A DNA stretch of 64,000 nucleotides from Acidithrix ferrooxidans. Lineage in GTDB: Bacteria; Actinomycetota; Acidimicrobiia; Acidimicrobiales; Acidimicrobiaceae. This document shows, piece by piece, positions 8,396 to 17,222 of the stretch (position 1 is the stretch's first letter; the number at the start of each line of letters is the position of its first letter). The stretch is from assembly GCF_000949295.1 (NCBI RefSeq), contig NZ_JXYS01000026.1, forward strand, positions 50,130 to 114,129, in the 5' to 3' direction. Under the pieces are notes generated by a model. The model had not been told where the DNA came from, made no database searches, and saw nothing but the letters and a program-made list of their open reading frames with translations. The translations under genes were made by a program, and so were the position numbers.

Positions 8396-10017
8396 TTACT
8401 CAAACTACAGATTGGTTTGATGAGCGTTTAGGAATTGCTAAGTTCACGAGGAAATCTCTAAATAAGATCTTCCCTGACCACTGGTCGTTCATGCTCGGTG
8501 AGATCGCGATGTACTCCTTTGTGATATTGCTATTCACAGGGGTATTCCTCACCTTCTTCTTTGTACCCTCTAGCAAGCTGATTACCTACCATGGCGCCTA
8601 TCTCCCAGATCGAGGCCACAAAGTCTCGGAGGCATTTGCTTCAACTTTGAATATCTCATTCTCGGTTAGAGCGGGATTGGTAATGCGCCAGATGCACCAC
8701 TGGGCCGCCAACGTATTTATAGCTGCGATAATCGTGCACGTATGTCGTATCTTTTTCACGGGTGCCTTCCGAAAGCCTCGAGAGATCAACTGGTTCGTTG
8801 GAACGGGACTATTGGTATTGGCAATTGTCAATGGATTCCTCGGCTACTCTTTGCCGGATGATTTGATCTCTGGAACTGGCCTTAGAATCGCCTATTCGAT
8901 TGTTTTGAGCGTTCCGGTGGTCGGAAGTTACTTGGGATTCTTCTTGTTTGGTGGGACATTCCCTGGTAATGCCATCATCCCACGCTTTTATACATTGCAT
9001 ATTCTAATTATTCCGGGATTGATCATTGGACTGCTGACGGCACACTTGGCTATTATGTGGCATCAAAAGCACACTCAGTTCAAGGGTAAAGGAAAGACCA
9101 ATCGAAATGTTGTAGGTGTGGCGATGTGGCCTGCATATGCATTTCAAGCTGGTGGATTTTTCTTTGTAACTGCGGCGGTCATTGCTGCGCTGGGTGGATT
9201 GGTCCAGATTAATCCGATTTGGCTCTACGGGCAGTACGTTCCCTATCGGGTCTCATATGCGGTTCAGCCAGACTGGTACATGGGTTGGTTGGATGGCGCT
9301 TTGCGACTGATGCCTTCTTGGGAGATACAGGCCTTTGGCCATATGATCCCTAATGTCTTTTTCCCAGCGGTTCTATTGCCGGGTATTACTTTCACACTTC
9401 TTGGTGCGTGGCCGATGATTGAGCGCAAGATCACCAAGGACTATGAAGAGCACCATTTGCTCGACAATCCGAGAGATGTGCCGTGGCGGACGTCGCTTGG
9501 AGTTGGAATATTGGCCTTTTACGTAGTGCTATTCTTTGCTAGCTCCACAGACGTCTTGGCTAATAGCTACAGCCTCTCGCTGAACTTTGTCCTGTGGGCC
9601 TTTAGAGTCCTGTTGTTCGTGGTTCCTCCTCTGGCGGCATTTGTCGCATACAAGGTTGCCTCCGAAACGGGTGCGGTATCGACTACGGGTCGACGCAAAC
9701 GGATACTCATTATCTCTCGTTCGTCTGAGGGTGAGTTTTCCACTACTGAGACTGCGCTAAGAGCTCCAATGCACGAGGAAGTTATAGAGGAACTTCCTGA
9801 AGAGATTAGGTATCACGCCATCAAAGACGGTCATGAAGAGTTGGCTTCGGCGATTGCCGTTGGTGCCCCTTCTGGAGGATCAACGATCTCCACAAACGAT
9901 GTCGACCTTGGACCGCTACAAAGCGGTGGGACGGGAGTCTATCAGATTCCTCGAACTCCAAGGGGTGGAACGGGCGACCCCCGAGGGCGCATTTCTAGGC
10001 GAGATAAAAGAGAATAA
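8392..10017 (+). CDS. qcrB: Cytochrome b subunit of the bcc complex
   Basis: Cytochrome b holding the two b hemes and the quinone sites of the bcc complex. Histidines for the hemes are seen in M-H-H-W-A-A-N (first pair) and T-L-H-I-L-I-I-P plus T-A-H-L-A-I-M-W-H (second pair). The quinone-site region is present as P-D-W-Y-M-G-W-L-D-G, the actinobacterial form of PEWY. The protein is about 541 aa with a long charged C-terminal tail (last ~110 residues), as in mycobacterial QcrB. The ATG at 8392 overlaps the qcrA TGA (ATGA). This subunit is the target of Q203/telacebec in mycobacteria; nothing can be said about sensitivity here. Confidence 0.94.
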   Translation: MITQTTDWFDERLGIAKFTRKSLNKIFPDHWSFMLGEIAMYSFVILLFTGVFLTFFFVPSSKLITYHGAYLPDRGHKVSEAFASTLNISFSVRAGLVMRQMHHWAANVFIAAIIVHVCRIFFTGAFRKPREINWFVGTGLLVLAIVNGFLGYSLPDDLISGTGLRIAYSIVLSVPVVGSYLGFFLFGGTFPGNAIIPRFYTLHILIIPGLIIGLLTAHLAIMWHQKHTQFKGKGKTNRNVVGVAMWPAYAFQAGGFFFVTAAVIAALGGLVQINPIWLYGQYVPYRVSYAVQPDWYMGWLDGALRLMPSWEIQAFGHMIPNVFFPAVLLPGITFTLLGAWPMIERKITKDYEEHHLLDNPRDVPWRTSLGVGILAFYVVLFFASSTDVLANSYSLSLNFVLWAFRVLLFVVPPLAAFVAYKVASETGAVSTTGRRKRILIISRSSEGEFSTTETALRAPMHEEVIEELPEEIRYHAIKDGHEELASAIAVGAPSGGSTISTNDVDLGPLQSGGTGVYQIPRTPRGGTGDPRGRISRRDKRE

Positions 10018-10033
10018 GAGACTACGGACATTC

Positions 10034-10080
10034 GTTCTAGAGTTGCTAAATTTAGCTTTTCGATTTAACAACTCTAGAAC
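10034..10080. promoter_or_regulatory. Stem-loop between qcrB and ctaC
   Basis: GTTCTAGAGTTG (10034-10045) pairs perfectly with CAACTCTAGAAC (10069-10080); the stem extends inward by about five more pairs with one mismatch. No T-run follows, so it looks more like an mRNA processing or partial-attenuation element than a simple terminator. It divides the bcc genes from the ctaCDF genes. Confidence 0.6.
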
Positions 10081-10152
10081 TATGGACGCTGAGATGCTAT
10101 GAATAGTGAATTATAAGTTGCGAAATGAATATAAAAGGGTTTGGTTTGAACT

Positions 10153-10938
10153 GTGAATTCTTATAAGAGAGAATCAGCGTTCGATGAGACGTCAGAGGCT
10201 TTGGATGGTTCTGGGGTACCATTAAAACGTACGCGAACGCTTGGCACGTTGGCTTTGGGCGGGTTGATTCTTAGTGCGTGTGGTCCAACTTTTGGTGCCT
10301 TTCGAGGTGCTACCACCCAGGGTCAGAGTATGTTCCATCTGTACCAAGGGTTTTTCTACACTGCTATTGCCGTTGGCGCAATTACTTTTTCCGGCCTTTT
10401 GTATGTCGTTTTACGCTTTAGACGCAGGACCGATACAATTCCACACCAACGCCATTCGAACGTTCCAATTGAAGTGATCTATACTGTCATACCGACATTG
10501 ATCGTGATTGCCCTTTTTGTCTTTACAGTTCGATCCGAGAATAAGATCACAGCGGTGAGTTCTACGCCGAATGTCTCTGTGAAGGTGACGGCTTTTCAAT
10601 GGGGATGGCGATTTACATATGCAAATGGTGTAAGTATCGTCTCGCAAGGTGCGAACTATCCGCAATTGGTTTTACCCGAAACTGAGACTACCAAGATCAC
10701 TCTGGTCTCCCAGGACGTGGTGCATGGATTTTATATTCCAGCATTTAATTTCTCGCGCTATGCGCTACCAGGGGTTACGAATTATTTTGACTTCAATCCG
10801 ACGACGACAGGGACATTTGTGGGACGCTGTTCCCAGCTTTGTGGTCTGTACCACGGCGAGATGTTATTTAGTGTGCGGGTTGTAACTCCCGCTCAGTTCC
10901 AAAGTTGGCTTACACAGCAGAAGGCGGCAACGGCATGA
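10153..10938 (+). CDS. ctaC: Cytochrome c oxidase subunit II
   Basis: Subunit II carries the CuA centre that accepts electrons from QcrC. The copper motif is complete: G-R-C-S-Q-L-C-G-L-Y-H-G-E-M. Residues 29-44 (L-A-L-G-G-L-I-L-S-A-C-G) look like a lipoprotein signal with a lipobox cysteine, as in other actinobacterial CtaC. Two further TM helices (about 70-92 and 112-132) anchor the domain. The start is a GTG at 10153. The stop overlaps the ctaD start (ATGA). Confidence 0.94.
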   Translation: MNSYKRESAFDETSEALDGSGVPLKRTRTLGTLALGGLILSACGPTFGAFRGATTQGQSMFHLYQGFFYTAIAVGAITFSGLLYVVLRFRRRTDTIPHQRHSNVPIEVIYTVIPTLIVIALFVFTVRSENKITAVSSTPNVSVKVTAFQWGWRFTYANGVSIVSQGANYPQLVLPETETTKITLVSQDVVHGFYIPAFNFSRYALPGVTNYFDFNPTTTGTFVGRCSQLCGLYHGEMLFSVRVVTPAQFQSWLTQQKAATA

Positions 10939-12638
10939 CGATAGCTGAGGAAAAAAGAGTTGATCATGGCTCCGATGACCATGGCCATAACGAGCCCAGA
11001 GGCATCTATCAATGGCTGACATCCACTGACCACAAGGTCATTGGTAAGAGCTATATGTATACTTCGTTGGTCTTTCTTTTGATCGCGGGTTCTATGGCGA
11101 TGTTGATTCGCATTCAGCTCACCGGACCAAACAACCACTTTATCTCCCAACAGGCCTACAACGAGTTGTTTACGATTCACGGCTCGATAATGCTCTATCT
11201 ATTTGCGGGTCCTTTTGCCTTTGGTGGATTTGCAAACTTCATACTCCCACTGCAAATAGGTGCACCAGATATGGCATTTCCACGATTGAATGCTCTCTCT
11301 TACTGGCTGTATCTGACCGGTGGAACGACGATGTTGCTGGGGTTCTTTACAGCTGGTGGTGCTGCTGCCTTTGGGTGGGTGGCATATGCTCCTCTTTCGA
11401 GTTATACTAACGCTCCAGGAGTTGGCCCGGATCTCTGGATTATAGCGATTGCGCTTACGGGTTTTTCTGGTATCTTCACTGCAGTCAATCTGATCACTAC
11501 CGCGTTCTATCTTCGAGCGCCGGGTATGACGATGTTTCGTCTGCCTATCTTCACTTGGAATATGATCGTGACCGGAATGCTGATTCTTATCGCTTTTCCG
11601 ATTTTGACCGCAGCAATGATAATGCTCTATGCTGACCGTCACCTTGGTACTCACTTCTTCACGGTGGCTGGCGGAGGATCTCCTGTTATGTGGCAGAACT
11701 TGTTTTGGTTCTTTGGCCATCCGGAGGTTTACATCTTAGCGCTGCCTTATTTTGGAATCGTATCTGAGATTATTCCCGTCTTTTCTCGTAAGCCTGTCTT
11801 TGGCTACAAAGGACTTGTCTTTGCGACTTTATCTATAGCTGCTCTCTCCACAGGGGTATGGGCACACCATATGTTCACTACGGGTACGGTTCTGCTCCCC
11901 TTCTTCTCGGCGTTGTCTCTTTTGATTGCGGTGCCCACGGGTATAAAGGTCTTTACCTGGCTCGGAACAATGTGGGGTGGAAATATTGCCTTTGATACTC
12001 CTATGTTATGGGTTATTGGATTTATCGTAACTTTCGTAATGGGTGGAATTACTGGAGTCATGCTCGCATCTCCGCCGATTGACTTTGCAGTTCACGATAC
12101 CTATTTTGTGGTTGCCCACTTCCATCAGGTTCTTGCAGGCACAGCGGTCTTTGCCGGTTTTGCTGGTTTTTATTATTGGTATCCAAAGCTGACGGGGCGT
12201 ATGCTTCGCGAGAGACTGGGCAAAGCCCAATTTTGGCTAGCCTTTATTGGGTTTGGACTTACATTTATACCGCAATATCTGATCGGACTGCGGGGAATGC
12301 CACGACGCGTACCTGTCTATCTAGTTAGCGATCATGTAACCTTTCTTAATCGGGTCTCGACCTTTGGGGCGGCCATTACCTTTCTCTCCTTCGTTGTGTG
12401 GTTGGTAAATCTCTATGTCTCCTGGAAAAAGCCGGTGAAGGCGAGTGGAAACCCATGGGATGGCCACACTCTTGAGTGGGCAACAACTTCTCCGCCGGCA
12501 CATCATAACTTCACCTCAATCCCTCCGATTCGATCCCAGAGGCCGGTTTGGGATGCTAATCATCCCGAGTATGCCGATTATCTCGAAAGTCACGACCCCA
12601 AGGGTTCGAAGTCTTCAGAAAGGACGAAGAAGCAATGA
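10935..12638 (+). CDS. ctaD: Cytochrome c oxidase subunit I
   Basis: Catalytic heme a/a3-CuB subunit of the terminal oxidase. The binuclear-centre motif W-F-F-G-H-P-E-V-Y-I contains the CuB histidine, the cross-linked tyrosine and the glutamate of family A1 oxidases; the W-A-H-H-M-F-T-T-G motif supplies two more CuB histidines. The D-channel region G-A-P-D-M-A-F-P-R-L-N is present, so proton pumping of the A1 type is expected. I use the ATG at 10935 that overlaps the ctaC stop; an upstream in-frame TTG is inside ctaC. About 567 aa, normal size. The stop overlaps the ctaF start (ATGA). Confidence 0.96.
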   Translation: MTIAEEKRVDHGSDDHGHNEPRGIYQWLTSTDHKVIGKSYMYTSLVFLLIAGSMAMLIRIQLTGPNNHFISQQAYNELFTIHGSIMLYLFAGPFAFGGFANFILPLQIGAPDMAFPRLNALSYWLYLTGGTTMLLGFFTAGGAAAFGWVAYAPLSSYTNAPGVGPDLWIIAIALTGFSGIFTAVNLITTAFYLRAPGMTMFRLPIFTWNMIVTGMLILIAFPILTAAMIMLYADRHLGTHFFTVAGGGSPVMWQNLFWFFGHPEVYILALPYFGIVSEIIPVFSRKPVFGYKGLVFATLSIAALSTGVWAHHMFTTGTVLLPFFSALSLLIAVPTGIKVFTWLGTMWGGNIAFDTPMLWVIGFIVTFVMGGITGVMLASPPIDFAVHDTYFVVAHFHQVLAGTAVFAGFAGFYYWYPKLTGRMLRERLGKAQFWLAFIGFGLTFIPQYLIGLRGMPRRVPVYLVSDHVTFLNRVSTFGAAITFLSFVVWLVNLYVSWKKPVKASGNPWDGHTLEWATTSPPAHHNFTSIPPIRSQRPVWDANHPEYADYLESHDPKGSKSSERTKKQ

Positions 12639-13027
12639 AGGTAGAATTTCGAATTTACCTAGGGATTGGGCTTTTTGTCCTCGTAATAACTACCATCTAT
12701 CTCTTTTGGGCTAGAGAATATGGTGGTGCCACCATGCTGTTTGGCACCGCAGGTCTAGGAATTATGCCAGCCCTTTATATGGGTTGGTGGCGGAAGCGGA
12801 TGGATCCTCGTCCTGAGGATTCTAAGGATGCTACGATCGCCGAGAGCCAAGGAACTATCGGAACCTTTCCAGGTCATACGATTTGGCCATTTGTGCTCGG
12901 TATGGGTGTCTTTTTTAGTGCACTATCCTTGGCCTTTGGAGCCTGGACCCTAGTTATAGGTGGAGCGCTCTTGATCTTTGCAGCTACCTCGGTCGTGCTT
13001 GAGTCAAGGCGGGGCGGGCTAGTGTAG
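12635..13027 (+). CDS. ctaF: Cytochrome c oxidase subunit IV (actinobacterial CtaF)
   Basis: Small membrane subunit of the aa3 oxidase, specific to actinobacterial-type bcc-aa3 supercomplexes. The 130-aa protein has four hydrophobic segments in two pairs, with W-W-R-K-R-M-D-P-R-P-E-D after the second, a typical feature of this family. The ATG overlaps the TGA of ctaD. It is the last gene of the respiratory cluster and is followed after about 75 bp by a strong terminator. Confidence 0.88.
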   Translation: MKVEFRIYLGIGLFVLVITTIYLFWAREYGGATMLFGTAGLGIMPALYMGWWRKRMDPRPEDSKDATIAESQGTIGTFPGHTIWPFVLGMGVFFSALSLAFGAWTLVIGGALLIFAATSVVLESRRGGLV

Positions 13028-13100
13028 CCCTAACTGGAGATTGCTCACGGGCTTTTAGGTTTTTCTTTTATGTCCGCCTTTTGATTGGGCGATTGACAAG

Positions 13101-13134
13101 TGAGAGGCTAAGGACATACGTCCTTAGCCTCTCA
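13101..13134 (+). terminator. Terminator of the respiratory cluster
   Basis: TGAGAGGCTAAGGAC pairs perfectly with GTCCTTAGCCTCTCA around a 4-base loop (ATAC): a 15-bp stem. It follows ctaF and precedes the dedA-like gene. The downstream T-rich stretch is weak but present. Confidence 0.85.
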
Positions 13135-13169
13135 TCATATTCAAAGTTGTTTTAGGTTATCATTACTAT

Positions 13170-13847
13170 GTGTCTTTTATTACAAATAACCTTTTGACCT
13201 TGAGCGGCTGGACTGCCATTGCATTGATCTTTCTTTTGCCGGCATTGGAGTCTTCGGTATTTCTTGGTTTTATCGTTCCAGGGGAGACAGCAGTACTAGT
13301 CGGTGGTGTCTTGGCTTATGAGCACCATATCTCTCTATGGGCTGCACTATTAGCCTCGGTCATGGGAGCGATAATCGGTGATTCAATTGGATACTTCGTT
13401 GGCAGGAAGTTTGGACGACGAATCCTGGCTTCGAAATACGGTCGGTTTGTAAAAGCTCGCCATATTAAACTGGCCGAAGACTTTATCGCCCGCAGGGGAG
13501 GACTGAGCATATTTATTGGTCGATATGCTGCCACGCTTCGAGCGATAGTTCCTGGTCTAGCTGGAATGACGGGTATGCGCTATAAGACCTTCGCGATCTT
13601 TAATGTCTTAGGCGGAGCTACTTGGGCTATCTTATTTTCGCTAGCTGGATATTTAGCGGGAGCGAGTTTTCATCGCGTACAATCGATTTCAGGGATTGCG
13701 GGTTATGTCCTCATGGCCTTGATACTAGTGATTTTGGTCGTTGCTTACCTGCTAAAGCGGCGCGTTGGCAGGAAAATGCTGGGGGCCGAAGCCATTTTCG
13801 TCGGTCGGCCAGACGATGGCGAAGAGAGATCTAGCGAGGCGGAATAG
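13170..13847 (+). CDS. DedA/VTT-family membrane protein
   Basis: DedA-family inner-membrane protein; members are linked to undecaprenyl-phosphate or phospholipid flipping and to membrane homeostasis. The 225-aa sequence has the family signature: an N-terminal re-entrant segment with F-L-G-F-I-V-P-G-E-T, a central G-D-S-I-G-Y-F-V-G-R-K-F-G, then F-I-G-R-Y-x(6)-I-V-P-G-L-A-G and W-A-I-L-F-S-L-A-G-Y. Three further TM helices follow and the tail is basic then acidic. The GTG at 13170 is the likely start. It is probably transcribed alone after the ctaF terminator. Confidence 0.85.
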   Translation: MSFITNNLLTLSGWTAIALIFLLPALESSVFLGFIVPGETAVLVGGVLAYEHHISLWAALLASVMGAIIGDSIGYFVGRKFGRRILASKYGRFVKARHIKLAEDFIARRGGLSIFIGRYAATLRAIVPGLAGMTGMRYKTFAIFNVLGGATWAILFSLAGYLAGASFHRVQSISGIAGYVLMALILVILVVAYLLKRRVGRKMLGAEAIFVGRPDDGEERSSEAE

Positions 13848-13964
13848 GCGGCTTCGGCGAAGGAGAGTTGAGCAGATAGAGGGTATATCTTAGATTTCTG
13901 TTCTTGGTCGACATCTCCTTTGAGGTACGTTTGGTGTGATTTTGGAGTGCCTTCGATGGCGCCG

Positions 13965-14702
13965 TTAGCTCAATGTGAAGCGCACGCGTCTGAAACCCTT
14001 GCCTTTGTTTTCGATCTTGGTTATCGTCATTTGGCCAATTTTGGAGGTGGAGGTTACGTGGGTTCCTCCGTCGGCTTGGGTGTCTAGACCGACAATATCT
14101 ACTATCCGAATGATCTCTAGCTCCGGCGGTAGCAAGTTGGTGGCTGTCCTTATGATGTTGGGAATCGAAAGAGCGATTTCGCGGGGTTGGCGTGAGGTTA
14201 GAATCTGGTGGTCCTCAAGAATTTCGCGACTACATGTCTCCTCTAGCGTCTCCTTGAAGCCCGTAGGTATTTCAGTTAAATTAAAGTCGGCGCGAGCCGA
14301 TAGTGGTTCCATGTTGCCACCAGTTACCAAGGCTCCAAAGTCACGGAAGATGACGCCTGACAGTAGGTGTAACGCTGAGTGAGTGCGCATAAGAGCTAAC
14401 CGACGTGGAGCATTGATGCGAGCGGTCACTGTCATGTTGACTTGTGGTAAGGGGTCCCCTAGGGCTGGGATCAATCTGAGGTCGTTCTCTTTTTGGACGC
14501 CGATTATTGAAGTGGTCTTGTCCTCGAAGGTTAGCGTGCCCTCGTCTGGAGGTTGTCCACCACCGCCGGGATAAAAAGCGGAACGATCAAGTACTATACC
14601 TTCTGGAGTTGCTTGGAGCACCTTGGCCTCGAACTCCAATAGATCAGGGTCTGATAGCTCCAGGCGGATTGTTCGGCCAATTCTATCTTCGTAGTCGCTC
14701 AT
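13965..14702 (-). CDS. Alanyl-tRNA editing protein (AlaX-like)
   Basis: Free-standing relative of the alanyl-tRNA synthetase editing domain, which deacylates Ser- or Gly-tRNA(Ala). Diagnostic segments are D-R-S-A-F-Y-P-G-G-G-G-Q-P-P-D-E-G (residues 39-55), the zinc-binding M-R-T-H-S-A-L-H-L-L-S-G-V (H-x3-H), and D-T-Q-A-D-G-G-T-H-V near the C-terminus. In synthetase editing domains the last motif usually has C where A-D is seen here; free-standing family members can differ, so the metal site may be three-ligand. 245 aa is the usual size of AlaX-M forms with the extra N-terminal beta domain. Start ATG 14702. Confidence 0.87.
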   Translation of the reverse strand: MSDYEDRIGRTIRLELSDPDLLEFEAKVLQATPEGIVLDRSAFYPGGGGQPPDEGTLTFEDKTTSIIGVQKENDLRLIPALGDPLPQVNMTVTARINAPRRLALMRTHSALHLLSGVIFRDFGALVTGGNMEPLSARADFNLTEIPTGFKETLEETCSREILEDHQILTSRQPREIALSIPNIIRTATNLLPPELEIIRIVDIVGLDTQADGGTHVTSTSKIGQMTITKIENKGKGFRRVRFTLS

Positions 14703-14782
14703 AACTCTTCAATCTTAGCCCACAGGGTTGATTACAAGAGAGGTTGTGGACTGGTTGCACTCGCTCATTGGGGTTTTGTTAT

Positions 14783-15688
14783 CTATGATTTTGGTTTAGT
14801 TCGTCGCTTTAGCCGCTCCATCAGAAATGGAACTGTATATCGTCTAAATGCGGCGATCTGGTCCATGGGCCTACCGGCCCGAATCGAATTGGGAATCATC
14901 CCTAAAGCTTCTAAGGGGTGCTCTGATAGCAATTGACCTATTATTAGGCGGTGTTGATGCCAGATTCGAAGTTCTCTCAGCAACTGTGGATCTAGATCTT
15001 GGCTTTGAGATTCCCTGAGCATTATCTGATCTGCCTTGCGCGCCAGTTTGCGAAGGTCTTTTGATACACCTTGGGGGCTATCCCTGTAAAAGACCAACGG
15101 TGCTCCGAGGACAAGAGAGTATCTATCTTTAGTAGCTCTAAGCCACATGTCCCAATCTTCGGCGGAGTCCAGTTCTGAATCGAAGCCATTGATTGACCTA
15201 GCGAGTTCTCTTTTCATCATTACAGTGGAGGTCTGGAATCGATTTAGAATTGCAATATCTTCTGCAAAATATCTTCTTTGTGATTTGATATGGTCGTCGA
15301 GCTTGGATATCTCTCTAGACCAATCAGTTGCAATTATTTGAAGATCGGGATTTTGTCTGGATGCCTCTATCTGTAATTCGAGTTTTTTTGGGTGCCAGAT
15401 GTCATCGCCATCTAGAAAGGCTAACCAACTTTCACTGGCTAGTTCTATCCCATGATTTCGTGCTTTGGAGGGTCCACCATTTTCACGAAAAGCAATTTGA
15501 ATTTCGCCAGAATAGCTATTTATTATCTCTTTTGAGCCGTCGCTTGAACCGTCATCTACGACAATAATCTCTTGGGGCTTGAAGCTCTGAGCTAGGACTG
15601 ACTCAATTGCTGGGCCGATCGTTCCTTTTGAATTATAGGAGGTCACTATGGCCGATATAGATTCTTGATCGCTGGCTGGATTAGGCAT
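14783..15688 (-). CDS. Glycosyltransferase family 2
   Basis: GT-A fold glycosyltransferase that would transfer a sugar from a nucleotide donor to a cell-envelope acceptor. The N-terminal half has I-V-T-S-Y-N, I-I-V-V-D-D-G-S-S-D-G-S and the metal-binding F-L-D-G-D-D; A-E-D-W-D-M-W-L-R lies further on. No TM helices are seen. I place the start at ATG 15688 (M-P-N-P), which overlaps the last 8 bases of murE in another frame; a longer reading frame upstream lies entirely inside murE and is not credible. The overlap suggests co-translation with murE and a role in wall or envelope polysaccharide assembly; the substrate is unknown. Confidence 0.88.
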   Translation of the reverse strand: MPNPASDQESISAIVTSYNSKGTIGPAIESVLAQSFKPQEIIVVDDGSSDGSKEIINSYSGEIQIAFRENGGPSKARNHGIELASESWLAFLDGDDIWHPKKLELQIEASRQNPDLQIIATDWSREISKLDDHIKSQRRYFAEDIAILNRFQTSTVMMKRELARSINGFDSELDSAEDWDMWLRATKDRYSLVLGAPLVFYRDSPQGVSKDLRKLARKADQIMLRESQSQDLDPQLLRELRIWHQHRLIIGQLLSEHPLEALGMIPNSIRAGRPMDQIAAFRRYTVPFLMERLKRRTKPKS

Positions 15689-17222
15689 GAGCGCAGTTGT
15701 CGCTTTGTGAGAGCTGCGATGTTGAATTGAAGTCGCTCTTGTTTTTTGCGGCAAGCAACCTAGCTGCCCTTGCCACCTCTTCTCGGTCGTCGAGGTGAGA
15801 GGTGGTTTCGCCGATTCTGATCGTTGTCTCGTGGCCGCGTCCCACAATTACTACTCCGTCGCTTTCGCATGCATTCATGACGGCATATTCGATTGCGCTG
15901 GACCGTGAGAGTTCGATGTGGACCTTTTGTGGGGGCATATCGAGAGTTCCAAGAAGTAGTTGTGTGATGATCGCTTCTGGGTCTTCATTGCCTGGGTTAT
16001 CTGTGGTTAGTATGGCGCAATCGGCACTTGCTAGGGCAGCACCGAGACTTGGTCGTTTTAGGCGATCTCTGCCACCTCTGGCGCCTCCAACCGCAAAGAC
16101 CTTGCCATTGGGTGGAAGGAGCGAGCGCACCGTTGAGATCAGATTTGCTATGGAGTCTGGGGTGTGAGCGTAGTCAACGACGACCATTGAGGGTTGGCCG
16201 GCCTCAACCAATTGGAATCGACCATCGACAGAAGAACATTGTGAGATTCCTTGGATGACTACCTCCGCAGGAGCGCCAAGTTCGGTGGCGGCGATGAAGG
16301 CGGCTGTAGCATTTAGGGCATTTATTGAACCAACGATATGGGTTGAGAGATCGAAGATTGAGTCCTTATGGATCAATGAAAATTTAGTGCCATCGGTGCT
16401 TACTTTGGTGTTTTCTATTCGATAGTCAGCATCGGCTGAAGTGCCAAAAGTTACCCTCGGCACTTGGACCTGGTGAGCTAGGCGGCGTCCCCATGTGTCG
16501 TCGATGTTTATGATCACAAAGCCGCAACGGTTTGCTTCAAAGAGCCTGGACTTTGCATAGTAATATTGCTCCATCGTTCCGTGGTAGTCAAGGTGCTCGG
16601 GGGATAGGTTGGTGAAGATTCCTATTCGAAACGACGTGCCTTCGATGCGCATTTGGTCAATGCCATGCGAAGAGACCTCCATGGATACGGTTTCTACATC
16701 GTTTTCAACCATTTCGGCCAAGACCGCCTGTAGATCAGGGGCCTCTGGTGTTGTGTAGGTGGAGCCATAGCGCTTATTTGCCGATCGAACTTCTATGGTG
16801 CCGATTACCCCAGTGCGGATTCCGCTTGCCGATAGCGCTGAATCTAAAAGGAAAGATGTTGTTGTCTTACCGTTAGTACCAGTAATCCCAACCAAGTTGA
16901 TCTTTTTGGATGGGTTGTCATAGATTGCACAGGAGATAATACCTAGGTTTTGGCGAACCGATGGAACTATGAGGATTGAGATCTCCTCAAGTAAAGAGAT
17001 CGTATCTAGATTTGCCTGTGCGATGACTATTCCAACCGCCCCCATGTTCAGTGCGGTTTGGATAAAGTTATAGCCGTTTTGGTTTGAACCTTTCATCGCA
17101 GCGAAAACAAAGCCTGGTTCGACCTTGCGTGAATCGTGTGATATCCCATGCACGACCTGATCACTACCGATAAGTCTTGCTCCATCAATCAGAGCTGCTA
17201 TTTCGGAGAGTAGAATTGCCAC
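15681..17222 (-). CDS. murE: UDP-MurNAc-tripeptide ligase (MurE family)
   Basis: Cytoplasmic ATP-dependent ligase adding the third amino acid to UDP-MurNAc-dipeptide during peptidoglycan synthesis. The N-terminal uridine-binding domain (S-H-D-S-R-K-V, about residue 28) is followed by the P-loop G-I-T-G-T-N-G-K-T-T-T and the Mur domain segment F-T-N-L-S-P-E-H-L-D-Y-H. 513 aa, normal length. The amino-acid selectivity motif reads D-N-P-G-N-E-D rather than the D-N-P-R of meso-DAP enzymes, so the third residue of the stem peptide is uncertain. It lies outside a division/cell-wall cluster, with a GT2 gene overlapping its end. Start is GTG 17222. Confidence 0.9.
   Translation of the reverse strand: MAILLSEIAALIDGARLIGSDQVVHGISHDSRKVEPGFVFAAMKGSNQNGYNFIQTALNMGAVGIVIAQANLDTISLLEEISILIVPSVRQNLGIISCAIYDNPSKKINLVGITGTNGKTTTSFLLDSALSASGIRTGVIGTIEVRSANKRYGSTYTTPEAPDLQAVLAEMVENDVETVSMEVSSHGIDQMRIEGTSFRIGIFTNLSPEHLDYHGTMEQYYYAKSRLFEANRCGFVIINIDDTWGRRLAHQVQVPRVTFGTSADADYRIENTKVSTDGTKFSLIHKDSIFDLSTHIVGSINALNATAAFIAATELGAPAEVVIQGISQCSSVDGRFQLVEAGQPSMVVVDYAHTPDSIANLISTVRSLLPPNGKVFAVGGARGGRDRLKRPSLGAALASADCAILTTDNPGNEDPEAIITQLLLGTLDMPPQKVHIELSRSSAIEYAVMNACESDGVVIVGRGHETTIRIGETTSHLDDREEVARAARLLAAKNKSDFNSTSQLSQSDNCAHA

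Noticed and set aside
13975..14704. Plus-strand frames opposite the AlaX-like gene.
   Set aside because: No motifs or start signals; the minus strand codes a clear family member.
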